A stretch of DNA of 64,000 nucleotides from Listeria cossartiae subsp. cossartiae (lineage in GTDB: Bacteria; Bacillota; Bacilli; Lactobacillales; Listeriaceae), in contig NZ_JAASUI010000001.1 of assembly GCF_014224155.1 (NCBI RefSeq), positions 1,054,001 through 1,118,000 on the forward strand. Reading direction: 5' to 3'. Position 1 is the stretch's first letter; each line of letters starts with the position of its first letter. Below, in pieces: positions 1 through 11,514 of this stretch. The notes below the pieces were generated by a model, which did no database searches, had not been told where the DNA came from, and saw only the letters and a program-made list of their open reading frames with translations. The position numbers were made by a program, and so were the translations under genes.

Positions 1-1
1 C

Positions 2-604
<603 letters not shown>

Positions 605-709
605 TTTATTGAGCAATTTGTGCCAGATGAAACTCCACTCGTTCCTATAAAAACGGGTTATGAGGGACATCTGGCTTTTATAAATTTGAATGAAGGGGTG
701 TTATTCGGA

Positions 710-3700
710 ATGACTGCAAAAGAGGAAGAAAAACAAGAACGATTTCAGCTGTTAATGACACAAATCGGTTTACAAGATGTAACAACCTACGAAGAATTCA
801 CGAAAGAAGCTAAAATCGAAAAGCTCGTTGCCGACAAGAAAAATAAAACATGGCAATTTCATTTACACGTTCCGCAAATTTTCCCAGCAGCACTTTTCCA
901 TATGATGGATGTTGGGATGAAGCGTGCATTTAGCCAAATTGCGGAAACAGAAATGCAAATAGTTCCAGAAAATCAAACAATCAACGAAACACTCATTCAA
1001 GATTATTGGAACTTAATCGTAGAGCCAATTGGCAAGCAGTCACCGATGATTGGGAAACTTTTAATGGAGCAAAAACCTACGTTTAAAGAGCCGCATTTTA
1101 TTGAATTAGCTGTTCATAACGATATGGAAGAAGCCACTATTCAACAACGATTCCAAGCGAAAATTATTGAAAGTTACGGAAAAGCTGGATTTCCCCGTTT
1201 AGCGATGAAAATGCATATGCTCGACCAATCAGAAACGGAAGAATATAAAGCTTTTGCTCAGGCCAAACAAGAAGAAGATCAGAAAAAAGCGGCAGAAGCT
1301 GTTCAAGTTATGCAAAAACGCCAAGCTGAAGGACAAAGCGGCGGCGGGGCAGCTCCACTTACTGGTCCATTCCAAATTGGTTACAAAATTAAAGATGACG
1401 AAGAAGTCAAACGTCTTGGCGATATTTATGATGAAGAACGCCGTATTACCGTTCAAGGTTTAATCTTCGCAACAGAAATTAGAGAGCTTCGCAGTGGTCG
1501 TAGCCTGTTACAATTTAAAATTACTGACTATACAAGTTCGATGATTATAAAAATGTTTTCCCGCGATAACGAAGATGCAGCGATGTTCCAAAATTTGAAA
1601 AAAGGCATGTGGGTTAAAGTACGAGGCAGTGTCCAAAATGATACTTTCGTGCGTGATTTAATTATGATGGCGCAAGATGTCAATGAAATCGCTGGTGTGA
1701 AGCGTCTTGATACAGCCGAAGAAAAACGGGCAGAACTACACCTTCATTCTCCAATGAGTCAAATGGATGCGACTTCTTCTGTTGATGCGCTTTTCAAACA
1801 AGCAGCAGATTGGGGTCACAAAGCGATTGCGATTACTGATCATTCTGTCGCACAATCATTCCCAGAAGCATACGGCGCAGGCCAAAAATATGGTTTAAAA
1901 GTTATTTTTGGTATCGAAGCCAATTTAATAGATGATGGTGTTCCGATTGCTTATAATGATCAACACATCGCCTTACAAGATGCTACTTACTGCGTATTTG
2001 ACGTGGAGACTACTGGTTTATCGGCCGTTTATGATACGATTATCGAGCTTGCGGGTGTAAAAATGAAAAATGGCGAGATCATTGATAAATTTGAAGCCTT
2101 TATCGATCCAGGGCATCCGCTTTCTGCAACTACCATCAATCTAACGGGTATTACAGATGATATGGTCAAAGGTTCCGATCCTATTGACGTTGTTTTAAAA
2201 CGATTCAAGGAATGGAGCGCTGACGACATCCTTGTAGCCCACAATGCTTCCTTTGATATGGGCTTTATTAACACTGCGTACGAAAAAGTTGGCCTGGAAA
2301 AAGCCGAAAATGCAGTTGTCGATACGCTAGAATTGGCACGTTTTCTTTACCCGCATTTTAAAAATCACCGCTTAAATACTTTAACGAAAAAATTCAATAT
2401 CATTCTTGAGCAACATCACCGCGCTGTTTTTGATGCGGAAGCTACGGCATATTTAGCTTGGAAATTAATTAAAGATGCGAAAGAGATGCATGATATCGAT
2501 TTCCACGATTCGTTAAATGATTATATGGGGGAAGGCGACGCATACAAACGGGCGCGACCATTCCATGCAACCATTTATGCGCAAACAGCTGTTGGTTTAA
2601 AAAACCTATTTAAATTAATTACGATGTCTAACATCAATTACTTTTATCGTGTGCCACGAATTCCGCGCTCACAATTAAAGAAATTACGTGAAGGCTTAAT
2701 TATCGGAACGGCATGTAGCCAAGGCGAATTGTTTGAAGCAATGATGCAAAAAGGGATGCAAGCTGCGGAAAAAGTAGCGGAGTTTTATGATTTCATTGAA
2801 GTTCAACCAAAACCAGTATACGCGCCTCTTATTGAGCGAGAACTCGTTCGTGATGAAAAAGCGTTAGAAGAAATTTTGAAAAATATTGTTCGCGTTGGTG
2901 AAAAAACAGGAAAACCAGTCGTAGCGACCGGAAATGTGCATTACAAAGATCCTGTTGATAAAATTTATCGTAAAATCTTAATTCATTCGCAAGGTGGCGC
3001 TAATCCGCTGAATCGCGCTGAATTACCAGATGTCCATTTCCGCACAACAGATGAAATGTTAAAAGAATTTGCTTTCCTTGGTGAAGAAAAAGCGAAAGAA
3101 ATTGTTGTAACGAATCCTAATGTTGTAGTGGATTGGATGGAAGATTTAAAGCCAATTAAAGACGAGCTATACACACCAAAAATCGATGGTGCAGAAGACG
3201 AAGTTCGCGATATGAGTTATGCAATGGCACACCAATTATACGGTGAAAATTTACCGGAAATCGTAGAAGCTCGACTAGAAAAAGAACTGAAAAGTATTAT
3301 CGGACACGGGTTCGCAGTTATTTATCTTATCTCGCATAAACTCGTTAAGAAGTCGCTTGTGGACGGCTATCTGGTTGGTTCGCGGGGGTCGGTTGGTTCT
3401 TCCTTCGTTGCGACAATGACGGAAATTACCGAGGTGAATCCACTCCCACCACATTATCTTTGCCCGAATTGTAAGGATTCTGAGTTCTTTGATGATGGTT
3501 CGGTTGGTTCTGGTTTTGACTTACCTGACAAAGATTGCCCTCACTGTGGTACGGCCTATCAAAAAGAAGGACAAGATATTCCGTTTGAAACTTTCTTAGG
3601 ATTTAAAGGGGATAAAGTACCCGATATCGATTTAAACTTTTCAGGGGACTATCAACCGGTAGCCCATGCTTATACGAAAGAAATTTTTGGGGAAGATTAC

Positions 3701-5041
3701 GTTTTCCGGGCTGGTACGATTGGTACGGTAGCCGAGAAGACTGCTTTTGGTTATGTTCGTAACTATGAACGTGATATGAATATGACTATTCGTGGCGCTG
3801 AAATTGACCGACTTGTAGCTGGATGTACAGGCGTTAAACGAACTACCGGACAGCATCCAGGTGGTATTATCGTTATTCCAGATTATATGGACGTTTACGA
3901 TTTCACACCAGTGCAATTCCCGGCAGACGCGACGGATTCGGAATGGAAAACGACCCATTTTGACTTCCACTCGATTCATGATAATGTATTAAAACTCGAT
4001 ATACTTGGACACGATGATCCGACCGCTATCCGGATGTTACAGGATTTAAGCGGTATCGATCCAAAAACAATTCCAACCGACGACCCAGATGTGATGAAAC
4101 TATTCGGTTCTACAGAGTCACTTGGTGTGAAACCAGCAGATATCGACTCCAAAACCGGAACACTGGGAATCCCTGAGTTTGGGACGCGTTTCGTACGACA
4201 AATGTTAGAGCAAACCAAACCAACCACGTTTTCCGAGCTAGTGCAAATCTCTGGTCTTTCCCACGGGACGGACGTTTGGCTTGGAAATGCCGAAGAATTA
4301 ATCAAAAATAAAACATGCGAACTACCAGACGTAATTGGTTGTCGTGATGATATTATGGTATTCCTCATTTATCAAGGATTAGAAAGCTCATTAGCCTTTA
4401 AAATTATGGAATCGGTGCGTAAAGGGAAAGGCTTAACAGACGAAATGGAAGAAGCGATGATGGCGAATAAAGTGCCGCTTTGGTACATTGAATCTTGTAA
4501 AAAAATCAAGTACATGTTCCCGAAAGCCCATGCCGCAGCTTACGTTTTAATGGCAGTACGGATTGCTTATTTCAAAGTGCATCATCCACTATTTTTCTAC
4601 GCAACTTATTTCACCGTTCGTGCCGATGACTTCGATTTGACATCTATGGTCAACGGGAAAGAAGCCGTGAAAGCAACAATGAAAGAAGTGAATGATAAAG
4701 GCTTAGAAGCTTCAACCAAAGAGAAAAACTTATTAACTGTTTTAGAAATTGCGAACGAAATGCTTGCTCGTGGATACCATTTCCAAAAAGTCGATTTATA
4801 TAAATCGTCTGCGGATGAATTTTTAATTGATGGCGACTCGCTTATCCCGCCATTTAACGCGATTCCGAGTCTTGGAACAAACGTAGCGAAGCAAATTGTT
4901 GCTGCCCGTGAAAACGGAGAATTCTTATCCAAAGAAGACTTACAACAACGCGGAAAAGTATCCAAAACGATTATTCAGTACATGGATGATCAAGGATGCT
5001 TGGAAGGCTTGCCTGATCAAAATCAGCTATCCCTGTTCTAA
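710..5041 (+). CDS. polC: DNA polymerase III alpha subunit, PolC type
   Basis: This is the replicative polymerase of low-GC Gram-positives, with a built-in proofreading exonuclease. In order it shows an N-terminal region, an OB-fold (about residues 225-320), and a PHP domain ([19 protein letters not shown]) interrupted by a DEDD exonuclease. The exonuclease carries [17 protein letters not shown] and [13 protein letters not shown]. The C-family polymerase core has a CPNC/CPHCG zinc finger, [14 protein letters not shown] with the catalytic aspartates, and [11 protein letters not shown]. Length is 1443 residues, normal for PolC. The frame stays open upstream to 620, but I start at ATG 710 because of its AAGGGGTG ribosome-binding site and the family start (MTAKEEEKQ). 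It follows proS and is probably co-transcribed with it. Confidence 0.96.
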   Translation: MTAKEEEKQERFQLLMTQIGLQDVTTYEEFTKEAKIEKLVADKKNKTWQFHLHVPQIFPAALFHMMDVGMKRAFSQIAETEMQIVPENQTINETLIQDYWNLIVEPIGKQSPMIGKLLMEQKPTFKEPHFIELAVHNDMEEATIQQRFQAKIIESYGKAGFPRLAMKMHMLDQSETEEYKAFAQAKQEEDQKKAAEAVQVMQKRQAEGQSGGGAAPLTGPFQIGYKIKDDEEVKRLGDIYDEERRITVQGLIFATEIRELRSGRSLLQFKITDYTSSMIIKMFSRDNEDAAMFQNLKKGMWVKVRGSVQNDTFVRDLIMMAQDVNEIAGVKRLDTAEEKRAELHLHSPMSQMDATSSVDALFKQAADWGHKAIAITDHSVAQSFPEAYGAGQKYGLKVIFGIEANLIDDGVPIAYNDQHIALQDATYCVFDVETTGLSAVYDTIIELAGVKMKNGEIIDKFEAFIDPGHPLSATTINLTGITDDMVKGSDPIDVVLKRFKEWSADDILVAHNASFDMGFINTAYEKVGLEKAENAVVDTLELARFLYPHFKNHRLNTLTKKFNIILEQHHRAVFDAEATAYLAWKLIKDAKEMHDIDFHDSLNDYMGEGDAYKRARPFHATIYAQTAVGLKNLFKLITMSNINYFYRVPRIPRSQLKKLREGLIIGTACSQGELFEAMMQKGMQAAEKVAEFYDFIEVQPKPVYAPLIERELVRDEKALEEILKNIVRVGEKTGKPVVATGNVHYKDPVDKIYRKILIHSQGGANPLNRAELPDVHFRTTDEMLKEFAFLGEEKAKEIVVTNPNVVVDWMEDLKPIKDELYTPKIDGAEDEVRDMSYAMAHQLYGENLPEIVEARLEKELKSIIGHGFAVIYLISHKLVKKSLVDGYLVGSRGSVGSSFVATMTEITEVNPLPPHYLCPNCKDSEFFDDGSVGSGFDLPDKDCPHCGTAYQKEGQDIPFETFLGFKGDKVPDIDLNFSGDYQPVAHAYTKEIFGEDYVFRAGTIGTVAEKTAFGYVRNYERDMNMTIRGAEIDRLVAGCTGVKRTTGQHPGGIIVIPDYMDVYDFTPVQFPADATDSEWKTTHFDFHSIHDNVLKLDILGHDDPTAIRMLQDLSGIDPKTIPTDDPDVMKLFGSTESLGVKPADIDSKTGTLGIPEFGTRFVRQMLEQTKPTTFSELVQISGLSHGTDVWLGNAEELIKNKTCELPDVIGCRDDIMVFLIYQGLESSLAFKIMESVRKGKGLTDEMEEAMMANKVPLWYIESCKKIKYMFPKAHAAAYVLMAVRIAYFKVHHPLFFYATYFTVRADDFDLTSMVNGKEAVKATMKEVNDKGLEASTKEKNLLTVLEIANEMLARGYHFQKVDLYKSSADEFLIDGDSLIPPFNAIPSLGTNVAKQIVAARENGEFLSKEDLQQRGKVSKTIIQYMDDQGCLEGLPDQNQLSLF

Positions 5042-5113
5042 AAATGGGCAAAACTTGCTTGTAGTCACAATTTGTGATAAACTTATTTAAGAAATACTAC
5101 GATAACTCAGCCA

Positions 5114-5143
5114 AGCGTGGGCCAATGCCCACGCTTTCGTTTT
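5114..5143 (+). terminator. Hairpin with weak U-tract in the rimP-nusA leader
   Basis: A perfect 9-bp GC-rich stem (AGCGTGGGC / GCCCACGCT, loop CAAT) is followed by an interrupted T tract, TTCGTTTTG. It lies between polC and rimP. It may end polC transcription or act as an attenuator in the leader of the nusA operon. The broken T tract is the kind of weak terminator that depends on NusA. Confidence 0.65.
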
Positions 5144-5222
5144 GCAAATCTGTCAAAGAGTCACCTGTGGCAGAAGTAGGGGACGAATTAGCTGGAAAAG
5201 CGTATCTCTTAAGGAGGCTGAA

Positions 5223-5690
5223 ATGAGTAAAGTACTAGAACAAGTAGAAGCAATTGTTGCGCCAATCACGGATGAACTTCAATTGGAACTCGTAGACATT
5301 GCCTTTGAAAAAGAAGGGCCGAATTGGTTTTTACGAATTTTTATTGATAAAGATGGTGGCGTAGATATCGATGAATGCGCAGCCGTGAGCGAAAAAGTGA
5401 GTGAAAAAATGGACGAAAATGATCCCATTACACAAAACTACTTTTTAGAAGTGTCATCACCTGGGGCTGAACGTCCACTGAAGAAAGAGCAAGATTTTGA
5501 AAATGCGGTAAGTAAATATGTCCACGTCACTTCTTATGAGCCAATTGATGGTCGTAAAATGTGGGAAGGCACGCTCGTTAGTTATGACGGCACAACACTC
5601 GTTATTACTATCACGGACAAAACACGCAAAATCACTTGTGAAATTCCTAAAGACAAAGTAGCCAAAGCAAGACTTGCAATTCAATTTTAA
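5223..5690 (+). CDS. rimP: Ribosome maturation factor RimP
   Basis: RimP binds the 30S ribosomal subunit and helps its late assembly. The 155-residue product has the two expected parts: an alpha/beta N-terminal domain ([30 protein letters not shown]) and an SH3-like C-terminal domain after the [14 protein letters not shown] motif. An upstream in-frame extension exists, but AAGGAGG at about 5211-5217 sets the start at ATG 5223. It is the first gene of a tightly packed operon (rimP, nusA, rnpM, ylxQ, infB, ylxP, rbfA), the order conserved across Firmicutes. Confidence 0.94.
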   Translation: MSKVLEQVEAIVAPITDELQLELVDIAFEKEGPNWFLRIFIDKDGGVDIDECAAVSEKVSEKMDENDPITQNYFLEVSSPGAERPLKKEQDFENAVSKYVHVTSYEPIDGRKMWEGTLVSYDGTTLVITITDKTRKITCEIPKDKVAKARLAIQF

Positions 5691-5719
5691 AAAGCAAAGA
5701 ATAAGGAGCTGAATAAAAA

Positions 5720-6838
5720 ATGAGCACAGAATTATTAGATGCTCTTCATGTGTTAGAACATGATAAAGGTATTTCAAGAGAGGTTTTAGTAGAAGCAATC
5801 GAAGCTGCTCTTACATCCGCATATAAAAGAAACTTCAAAGATGCACAAAACGTACGCGTAGATTTAAATATGGAAAACGGTTCTATCCGTGTTTTAGCTA
5901 GAAAAGAAGCGGTAGAACAAGTATTTGATTCTCGCCTTGAAATTTCGATGGAAGAAGCACACAAACTGAACCCTGTATATCAACCAGGTGACGTTGTTGA
6001 GCTTGAAGTAACTCCAAAAGATTTCGGACGTATTGCTGCTCAAACAGCGAAACAAGTTGTAACCCAACGTGTTCGTGAAGCGGAACGTGGCATCATTTAT
6101 GATGAATTTATCGACCGCGAAGATGACATTATGACTGGTATCGTGGAACGTCAAGATTCTCGTTTTATCTATGTAAACCTTGGTAAAATCGAAGCAATTT
6201 TGTCCCAAAACGAGCAAATGCCAAACGAAACTTATCATGCACATGATCGCATCAAAGTATATTTAACAAAAGTAGAGAAGACGACAAAAGGGCCGCAAAT
6301 TTTTGTATCCCGTACACACCCTGGTTTACTTAAACGTCTTTTTGAAATGGAAGTACCGGAAATCTATGACGGTGTTGTAGAAATCAAATCTGTTGCACGT
6401 GAAGCAGGAGACCGCTCTAAAATCTCCGTTTACACAGCAAATGAAGAAGTGGACCCAGTTGGCGCATGTGTTGGACCAAAAGGCGCACGTGTACAAACTA
6501 TCGTCAATGAACTTAAAGGCGAAAAAATCGATATCGTTGAATGGTCAGATGATCCTTTCACATTCGTAGCTAATGCACTTAGTCCTTCTAAAGTATTAGA
6601 TGTTATTGTGAACGAAGCAGACCAAGCGACAACTGTAATCGTACCAGATTATCAGTTATCTCTTGCCATTGGTAAACGTGGTCAAAATGCCCGTTTAGCA
6701 GCAAAATTAACTGGTTGGAAAATTGATATTAAAAGTGAAACAGTTGCAACTGAACTAGGCATCTATCCTCGTAATGGTGTAGAAGCGCCTGAAGTAGAAG
6801 AAGCAGAGAGCGAAACTTTTACAGAAGATGAAGAGTAA
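5720..6838 (+). CDS. nusA: Transcription termination/antitermination factor NusA
   Basis: NusA binds RNA polymerase and nascent RNA and changes pausing, termination and antitermination. The 372-residue protein has the N-terminal RNAP-binding domain (about 1-125), an S1 domain (about 130-200), and two KH domains containing DPVGACVGPKGARVQTI and LAIGKRGQNARLAAKLTG. The C-terminus is acidic and lacks the extra repeats of proteobacterial NusA, as expected for Firmicutes. AAGGAG lies 11 bases before the ATG. It sits 29 bases after rimP in the same operon. A NusA-sensitive terminator in the leader at 5114 would allow self-regulation, which is an inference. Confidence 0.96.
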   Translation: MSTELLDALHVLEHDKGISREVLVEAIEAALTSAYKRNFKDAQNVRVDLNMENGSIRVLARKEAVEQVFDSRLEISMEEAHKLNPVYQPGDVVELEVTPKDFGRIAAQTAKQVVTQRVREAERGIIYDEFIDREDDIMTGIVERQDSRFIYVNLGKIEAILSQNEQMPNETYHAHDRIKVYLTKVEKTTKGPQIFVSRTHPGLLKRLFEMEVPEIYDGVVEIKSVAREAGDRSKISVYTANEEVDPVGACVGPKGARVQTIVNELKGEKIDIVEWSDDPFTFVANALSPSKVLDVIVNEADQATTVIVPDYQLSLAIGKRGQNARLAAKLTGWKIDIKSETVATELGIYPRNGVEAPEVEEAESETFTEDEE

Positions 6839-6852
6839 AAAGGAGAATTATC

Positions 6853-7137
6853 ATGCGTAATAAAAAAATCCCCCTTCGAAAATGTATTATTACCGGTGAA
6901 CGCTTGCCAAAAGGCGAACTTCTTCGTATTGCGTATTCGAAAGACGGAGCGCTTACGATAGATCCTACAGGCAAAGCACCTGGACGCGGTTTCTACATTG
7001 TTAAAAGTGTCGAAGCCTGTGAAAAAGCGAAAAAGAAAAACGCCATTTTTCATCAACTAAAAATGCCAGAACAAGAGTCCTTTTACGATGAGCTAATCGC
7101 TTATGTGAAGTCTCTCGAGGAACCAACTAATGGATAA
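6853..7137 (+). CDS. rnpM: YlxR/RnpM family RNA-binding protein (RNase P modulator)
   Basis: This 94-residue basic protein is the YlxR family member always found between nusA and ylxQ. The family hallmarks KIPLRKCIITGERLPKGELLR and GRGFYIVKSVEACEKA are present; the second resembles the conserved GRGAYl motif. Work in Bacillus names the family RnpM and links it to RNase P RNA binding. That function is taken from the family, not shown here. A good ribosome-binding site (AAAAGGAG) precedes the ATG. Its last 8 bases overlap the start of ylxQ, suggesting translational coupling. Confidence 0.88.
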   Translation: MRNKKIPLRKCIITGERLPKGELLRIAYSKDGALTIDPTGKAPGRGFYIVKSVEACEKAKKKNAIFHQLKMPEQESFYDELIAYVKSLEEPTNG

Positions 7138-7429
7138 AAAAGCACTTTCCTTATTAGGCCTCGCAAACCGCGCACGTAAAATTACTACTGGTGAAGAATT
7201 AGTACTAAAAGCAGTTAGAAATGGGAAAGCAAAAATGGTTCTCATTTCAGAAGATATATCCGAAAAAACCGAGAAAACAATCCGCAACAAGTGTGAATAC
7301 TATAATGTTGTCGTGAAAAAAGCCGGCACCCGGGAAATGATAGGGGGTGCAATCGGCAAAGATACACGTGCAATCGTTGCAATACTTGATAAAGGATTTG
7401 CTGTTAAATTAGCAGAATTACTCGGTTGA
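7130..7429 (+). CDS. ylxQ: YlxQ, L7Ae-family ribosomal/kink-turn-binding protein
   Basis: This 99-residue protein belongs to the L7Ae/L30e/Gadd45 fold, whose members bind kink-turn RNA. The N-terminal [16 protein letters not shown] and central [23 protein letters not shown] match the family pattern. The C-terminus [19 protein letters not shown] is also typical. Its start overlaps the end of rnpM by 8 bases, and infB follows after 22 bases, so it belongs to the nusA-infB operon. In Bacillus it is dispensable and its exact role is unsettled; I infer only RNA binding. Confidence 0.86.
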   Translation: MDKKALSLLGLANRARKITTGEELVLKAVRNGKAKMVLISEDISEKTEKTIRNKCEYYNVVVKKAGTREMIGGAIGKDTRAIVAILDKGFAVKLAELLG

Positions 7430-7451
7430 ATCTTATACGGAGGTGTACGAC

Positions 7452-9797
7452 ATGAGTAAAGTTCGTGTATATGAATACGCAAAAGAACATCAAGTATCAA
7501 GCAAAAAAGTCATTGAAGCATTGAAAGACTTAGGCATTGAAGTGGCTAACCACATGTCCACTATTAATGAAAATGCGTTAAGACAATTAGATAATGCCGT
7601 TGATGGCACAAATAAAAAAGCCGAAGCACCAAAGAAAGAAACTACTAGCAACGAAAATGGAAATAGTAAGGGGCCAAACAAACCGAATATGACAAATAGT
7701 AATGAAAAGTCGAATAAACCAAATAAACCAGCAGGACAAGCTAATAAACCAGCCACTGCAAACAAAAGCCAAGGTGCAAAACCAGCGACAAATAAACCAG
7801 CAAACACGGGTAACCAAACACAAGCAAGTGGTAACCAACAACAAGCTGGCGGACAAAAACGCAACAATAACAACAGCAATCGTCCAGGTGGCGGCAACCA
7901 AAACCGTCCAGGCGGTAACAATCGTCCGAATCGTGGCGGCAATTTTAACAATAAAGGCCGTAACACGAAGAAAAAAGGTAAATTAAACCATAGTACAGTA
8001 CCACCAACTCCGCCAAAACCAAAAGAACTTCCTGAAAAAATCGTTTTCAGCGAATCTTTAACAGTAGCGGAATTAGCGAAAAAATTATACAGAGAACCAT
8101 CTGAACTTATCAAAAAATTATTTATGCTTGGCGTTGTTGCGACAATTAACCAATCATTAGATAAAGATGCAATCGAACTAATTTGTGACGACTACGGTGT
8201 ACAAGTAGAAGAAGAAATTAAAGTCGATGTAACAGACTTAGATGTGTACTTTGAAAATGAACTAAATGAAGCGGTTGACGAGTCTAAACTTGTTGAACGC
8301 CCACCAGTTGTTACTATCATGGGACACGTTGACCATGGTAAAACAACATTACTAGATTCCCTTCGTAATACAAAAGTTACTTTAGGAGAAGCTGGTGGTA
8401 TCACGCAACATATCGGTGCTTACCAACTCGAAATCCATGACAAAAAAATCACTTTCCTTGATACACCGGGACATGCTGCGTTTACAGCAATGCGTGCTCG
8501 TGGTGCGCAAATCACGGACATTACGATTTTAGTTGTAGCAGCAGATGATGGCGTTATGCCACAAACAATTGAAGCAATCAACCATGCGAAAGCTGCGGGA
8601 ATGCCGATTATTGTTGCTGTCAACAAAATTGATAAACCACAAGCAAATCCAGACCGTGTAATGCAAGAACTAACAGAATATGAATTAGTTCCAGAAGCAT
8701 GGGGCGGCGATACCATTTTCGCACCAATCTCCGCTAAATTCGGTGAAGGTCTTGAAAACTTGTTAGATATGATTTTACTTGTTTCTGAAGTAGAAGAATT
8801 AAAAGCAAATCCAGACCGTCGTGCCATCGGTTCTGTTATCGAAGCAGAACTTGATAAAGGTCGTGGCCCGGTTGCGACTTTACTAGTACAAGATGGAACA
8901 CTTAATATCGGAGACCCAATTGTTGTAGGTAACACGTTTGGTCGTGTCCGTGCAATGGTCAATGATTTAGGCCGTCGCGTGAAAAAAGTTGGTCCAAGTA
9001 CACCAGTTGAAATCACTGGACTAAACGATGTACCACAAGCCGGCGATCGCTTCGTTGTTTTTGAAGATGAAAAAACAGCAAGAAACATCGGGGAAACTCG
9101 TGCAAGTCGTGCGCTAGTAGCTCAACGTTCTGCAACAAACCGCGTAAGTTTAGACAACTTATTTGAACATATGAAAGCTGGCGAAATGAAAGAAGTTAAC
9201 GTTATTATTAAAGCAGACGTTCAAGGTTCTGTAGAGGCTCTTGCCGCATCTCTTCGCAAAATTGATGTAGAAGGCGTTAACGTAAAAATCATTCATACTG
9301 CCGTTGGTGCCATCAATGAATCAGATATCACTTTAGCAGCAGCTTCTAATGCGATTATTATTGGATTTAACGTTCGTCCAACAACACAAGCACGTGAAGC
9401 AGCAGAAAACGAAAGCGTAGATATTCGTTTACACCGTGTTATCTATAAAGCGATTGATGAAATTGAAGCAGCAATGAAAGGGATGCTTGATCCAGAATTC
9501 CAAGAAAAAATTATCGGTCAAGCGCAAGTTCGTCAAACAATCAATGTTTCTAAAGTGGGTACAATTGCTGGCTGTTACGTAACAGATGGTAAAATTACTC
9601 GTGATAGCGGCGTTCGTATTATCCGTGACGGAATCGTAGTCTTTGAAGGCGAAATTGCTACACTTAAACGCTTTAAAGATGATGCGAAAGAAGTGGCTAA
9701 AGGTTACGAATGTGGTATCACAGTACAAAACTTCAACGATATCAAAGAAGACGATGTCATTGAAGCGTACGTTATGGAAGAAATTGAAAGAAAATGA
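7452..9797 (+). CDS. infB: Translation initiation factor IF-2
   Basis: IF-2 is the GTPase that places fMet-tRNA on the 30S subunit and promotes subunit joining. After a short N-terminal IF2 helical domain ([19 protein letters not shown]) there is a disordered linker at about residues 55-185, very rich in N, Q, G, P and K with short NRPGGGNQ-like repeats. A second IF2-N domain follows, then the G domain with GHVDHGKTT near residue 291, DTPGHAAF and NKID, then domains II-IV. Length is 781 residues. ATG 7452 is chosen over an in-frame GTG at 7443 because the ACGGAGGTG ribosome-binding site overlaps that GTG. The stop overlaps the ylxP start (ATGA). Confidence 0.96.
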   Translation: MSKVRVYEYAKEHQVSSKKVIEALKDLGIEVANHMSTINENALRQLDNAVDGTNKKAEAPKKETTSNENGNSKGPNKPNMTNSNEKSNKPNKPAGQANKPATANKSQGAKPATNKPANTGNQTQASGNQQQAGGQKRNNNNSNRPGGGNQNRPGGNNRPNRGGNFNNKGRNTKKKGKLNHSTVPPTPPKPKELPEKIVFSESLTVAELAKKLYREPSELIKKLFMLGVVATINQSLDKDAIELICDDYGVQVEEEIKVDVTDLDVYFENELNEAVDESKLVERPPVVTIMGHVDHGKTTLLDSLRNTKVTLGEAGGITQHIGAYQLEIHDKKITFLDTPGHAAFTAMRARGAQITDITILVVAADDGVMPQTIEAINHAKAAGMPIIVAVNKIDKPQANPDRVMQELTEYELVPEAWGGDTIFAPISAKFGEGLENLLDMILLVSEVEELKANPDRRAIGSVIEAELDKGRGPVATLLVQDGTLNIGDPIVVGNTFGRVRAMVNDLGRRVKKVGPSTPVEITGLNDVPQAGDRFVVFEDEKTARNIGETRASRALVAQRSATNRVSLDNLFEHMKAGEMKEVNVIIKADVQGSVEALAASLRKIDVEGVNVKIIHTAVGAINESDITLAAASNAIIIGFNVRPTTQAREAAENESVDIRLHRVIYKAIDEIEAAMKGMLDPEFQEKIIGQAQVRQTINVSKVGTIAGCYVTDGKITRDSGVRIIRDGIVVFEGEIATLKRFKDDAKEVAKGYECGITVQNFNDIKEDDVIEAYVMEEIERK

Positions 9798-10072
9798 TTC
9801 AATCAGTCGTTAGTGAATTTTTCATGCAGGAACCACAAAACCTCAAAGAAAAACGCGCTATCCTGAAACGAATTGTAACGAGAGCAAAACAAAAATTCAA
9901 TATCTCTATTGCTGAAACGGATTATCAGGATTTATGGCAGCGAGCTGAAATAAGCTTTGCTGTCGTATCTTCCTCGCACATCCAAGCAGAAAAAGAAGCC
10001 AGAGAAGTACTTGCTTTTCTTGATTCTTTTCCTGAGTGGGAACGCGCCGAGACCGTTATGGAGAAGCTATAA
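9794..10072 (+). CDS. ylxP: YlxP, DUF503 family protein
   Basis: This 92-residue protein of the DUF503 family is invariably located between infB and rbfA in Firmicutes. Typical motifs are SLKEKRxIL-like [26 protein letters not shown] and the C-terminal [12 protein letters not shown]. It starts inside the infB stop codon (ATGA overlap), so it is translationally coupled. Its molecular function is not established. Genomic context suggests a role in ribosome assembly or translation, which is inference. Confidence 0.84.
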   Translation: MIQSVVSEFFMQEPQNLKEKRAILKRIVTRAKQKFNISIAETDYQDLWQRAEISFAVVSSSHIQAEKEAREVLAFLDSFPEWERAETVMEKL

Positions 10073-10088
10073 AAAGAGGTGAATACAC

Positions 10089-10433
10089 TTGAACGTACGA
10101 GCAAATCGTGTCAGTGAGCAAATGAAAAAAGAATTGGGCGATATTTTAAATCGTAAAATTAAAGACCCGCGCTTAGGTTTTGTAACCGTAACGGGAGTAG
10201 ATGTTACTGGTGACTTACAAGAAGCTAAGGTGTTCATTTCCATTCTTGGTACCGATAAGGAAAAAGAAAATACGTTACTCGCACTTGCGAAAGCGCATGG
10301 CTTTATCCGCTCTGAAATCGGTCGTCGTATTCGACTTCGTAAAGTTCCAGAAATGTCTTTTGAAATAGATAATTCCATCGCTTACGGAAATCGAATCGAT
10401 GAATTGCTTCGCGACTTAAATAACGATCAATAA
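10089..10433 (+). CDS. rbfA: Ribosome-binding factor A
   Basis: RbfA binds free 30S subunits, takes part in 16S rRNA 5'-end maturation, and is often needed for growth in the cold. The 114-residue KH-like protein shows [41 protein letters not shown] and the C-terminal [14 protein letters not shown], all family hallmarks. The start is a TTG at 10089, supported by AGAGGTG about eight bases upstream. It closes the rimP-rbfA run and is followed by a large hairpin at 10439. Confidence 0.94.
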
Positions 10434-10438
10434 TAAAT

Positions 10439-10511
10439 AAAAGTTTAAGGCAGTCCCTTTATCTTCTCATTCAAACGGGATGTAAGTGGGTCATTGCCTT
10501 AAACTTTTTTT
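10439..10511 (+). terminator. Long-stem terminator/attenuator between rbfA and truB
   Basis: A 13-14-bp stem (arm AAAAGTTTAAGGCA at 10439-10452, its complement at 10495-10508) closes a loop of about 42 bases and ends in a run of seven T. The loop contains a smaller TCCC/GGGA pairing. It should terminate the infB operon transcript. Its position 19 bases before the truB start codon means truB needs read-through or its own promoter, and I see no clear promoter there. Confidence 0.8.
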
Positions 10512-10529
10512 CTTAGGAGGAGGAGCTTG

Positions 10530-11444
10530 ATGAACGGCATTATCCCACTGTGGAAAGAACGCGGGATGACAAGTCATGATTGCGTTTTTAAATTAAGAAA
10601 AATTTTACATACGAAAAAAGTCGGTCATACAGGTACACTTGATCCAGAAGTAGAAGGCGTGCTACCAATTTGTATTGGCCGTGCGACAAAATTGGCTGAA
10701 TATGTAACTGATGAAGGCAAAGTCTATGTAGCAGAAATAACACTAGGTAAATCGACTACAACTGAAGATGCAACTGGTGAAACGGTTATGACCAAGGAAC
10801 TAGCCGAAATTTCCGCAGCAGAACTTCAAGCCGCACTCACAAAACTAACAGGAAAAATTACCCAGATTCCACCCATGTTTTCCGCTGTAAAAGTCAACGG
10901 CAAAAAATTGTATGAATATGCAAGAGCTGGAATAGAGGTAGAACGCCCATCCAGACAAGTGGATATTTATTCGTTAATACGCTTAGATGGTGACACTGCA
11001 CTAAATGAGTCCAACCCAACATTCCGATTAGAAATTGCTTGCGGAAAAGGAACTTATATCCGTACACTTGCAGTGATGATTGGCGAATTATTAGGATATC
11101 CAGCTCATATGTCCAAACTAGAACGTACTCGTAGCGGCTTTTTCCAAAAAGAAGATTGCTTGACGCTCGCAGAAATTGACGAAATGATGCAAGCGAATGA
11201 TAGCAGCTTTTTATATCCACTTGAAAAAGGCATTGAATCCATGGCCAAATTAGTAATTGACGAAGAAGTTCACGCCAAAGTCCTAAATGGCGGCCTATTA
11301 CCAAAAACATTATTTACAACAGTAGAAGACGAATCTCGTGTAGCGCTTATTTTTGATGATAAATTAACCGCGATTTATAAACCACACCCAGAGAAAAAAG
11401 ACCTTTGGAAACCAGAGAAGGTTATCGAGTTACATCAAGCATAG
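10530..11444 (+). CDS. truB: tRNA pseudouridine(55) synthase TruB
   Basis: TruB makes pseudouridine 55 in the T-loop of tRNAs. The 304-residue protein starts with [15 protein letters not shown] and has the catalytic motif [18 protein letters not shown], where Asp38 is the expected nucleophile. It also shows the conserved [25 protein letters not shown]-type region, here [14 protein letters not shown], and the RSGFF segment. A C-terminal PUA-like part follows. ATG 10530 is chosen over the adjacent TTG 10527 because of GGAGGAGG at about 10517-10524. It lies between the rbfA hairpin and ribF, as in Bacillus. Confidence 0.94.
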   Translation: [304 protein letters not shown]

Positions 11445-11447
11445 TTA

Positions 11448-11476
11448 TTGCGACCGCAACTTTCTTATATTATGAT
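11448..11476 (+). promoter_or_regulatory. Sigma-A-type promoter for ribF
   Basis: TTGCGA at 11448-11453 and TATGAT at 11471-11476 are separated by 17 bases, a near-consensus housekeeping promoter in the truB-ribF gap. No FMN riboswitch is visible between it and ribF. Confidence 0.65.
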
Positions 11477-11514
11477 ATGAGAGGAATTCGAATTTAGAGG
11501 AGAAGTGGCAAAAA

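Noticed and set aside
620-709. Upstream in-frame extension of polC
   Set aside because: The 30 extra codons have no good ribosome-binding site and are not part of the PolC family start; AAGGGGTG before ATG 710 decides.
7490-8113. Long antisense frame opposite the infB linker (about 207 codons)
   Set aside because: It mirrors the repetitive, N/Q/G-rich IF-2 linker, is low-complexity (Leu/Phe/Pro/Gly), has no ribosome-binding site and no known domain.
8420-9088. Antisense frame opposite the IF-2 G domain (about 222 codons)
   Set aside because: A by-product of codon use in a well conserved gene; composition (Ser/Thr/Pro-rich) is unlike real proteins, and no start signals are seen.
11445-11514. 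FMN riboswitch before ribF
   Set aside because: The gap is only 70 bases and has no RFN element core; it holds a plain promoter.
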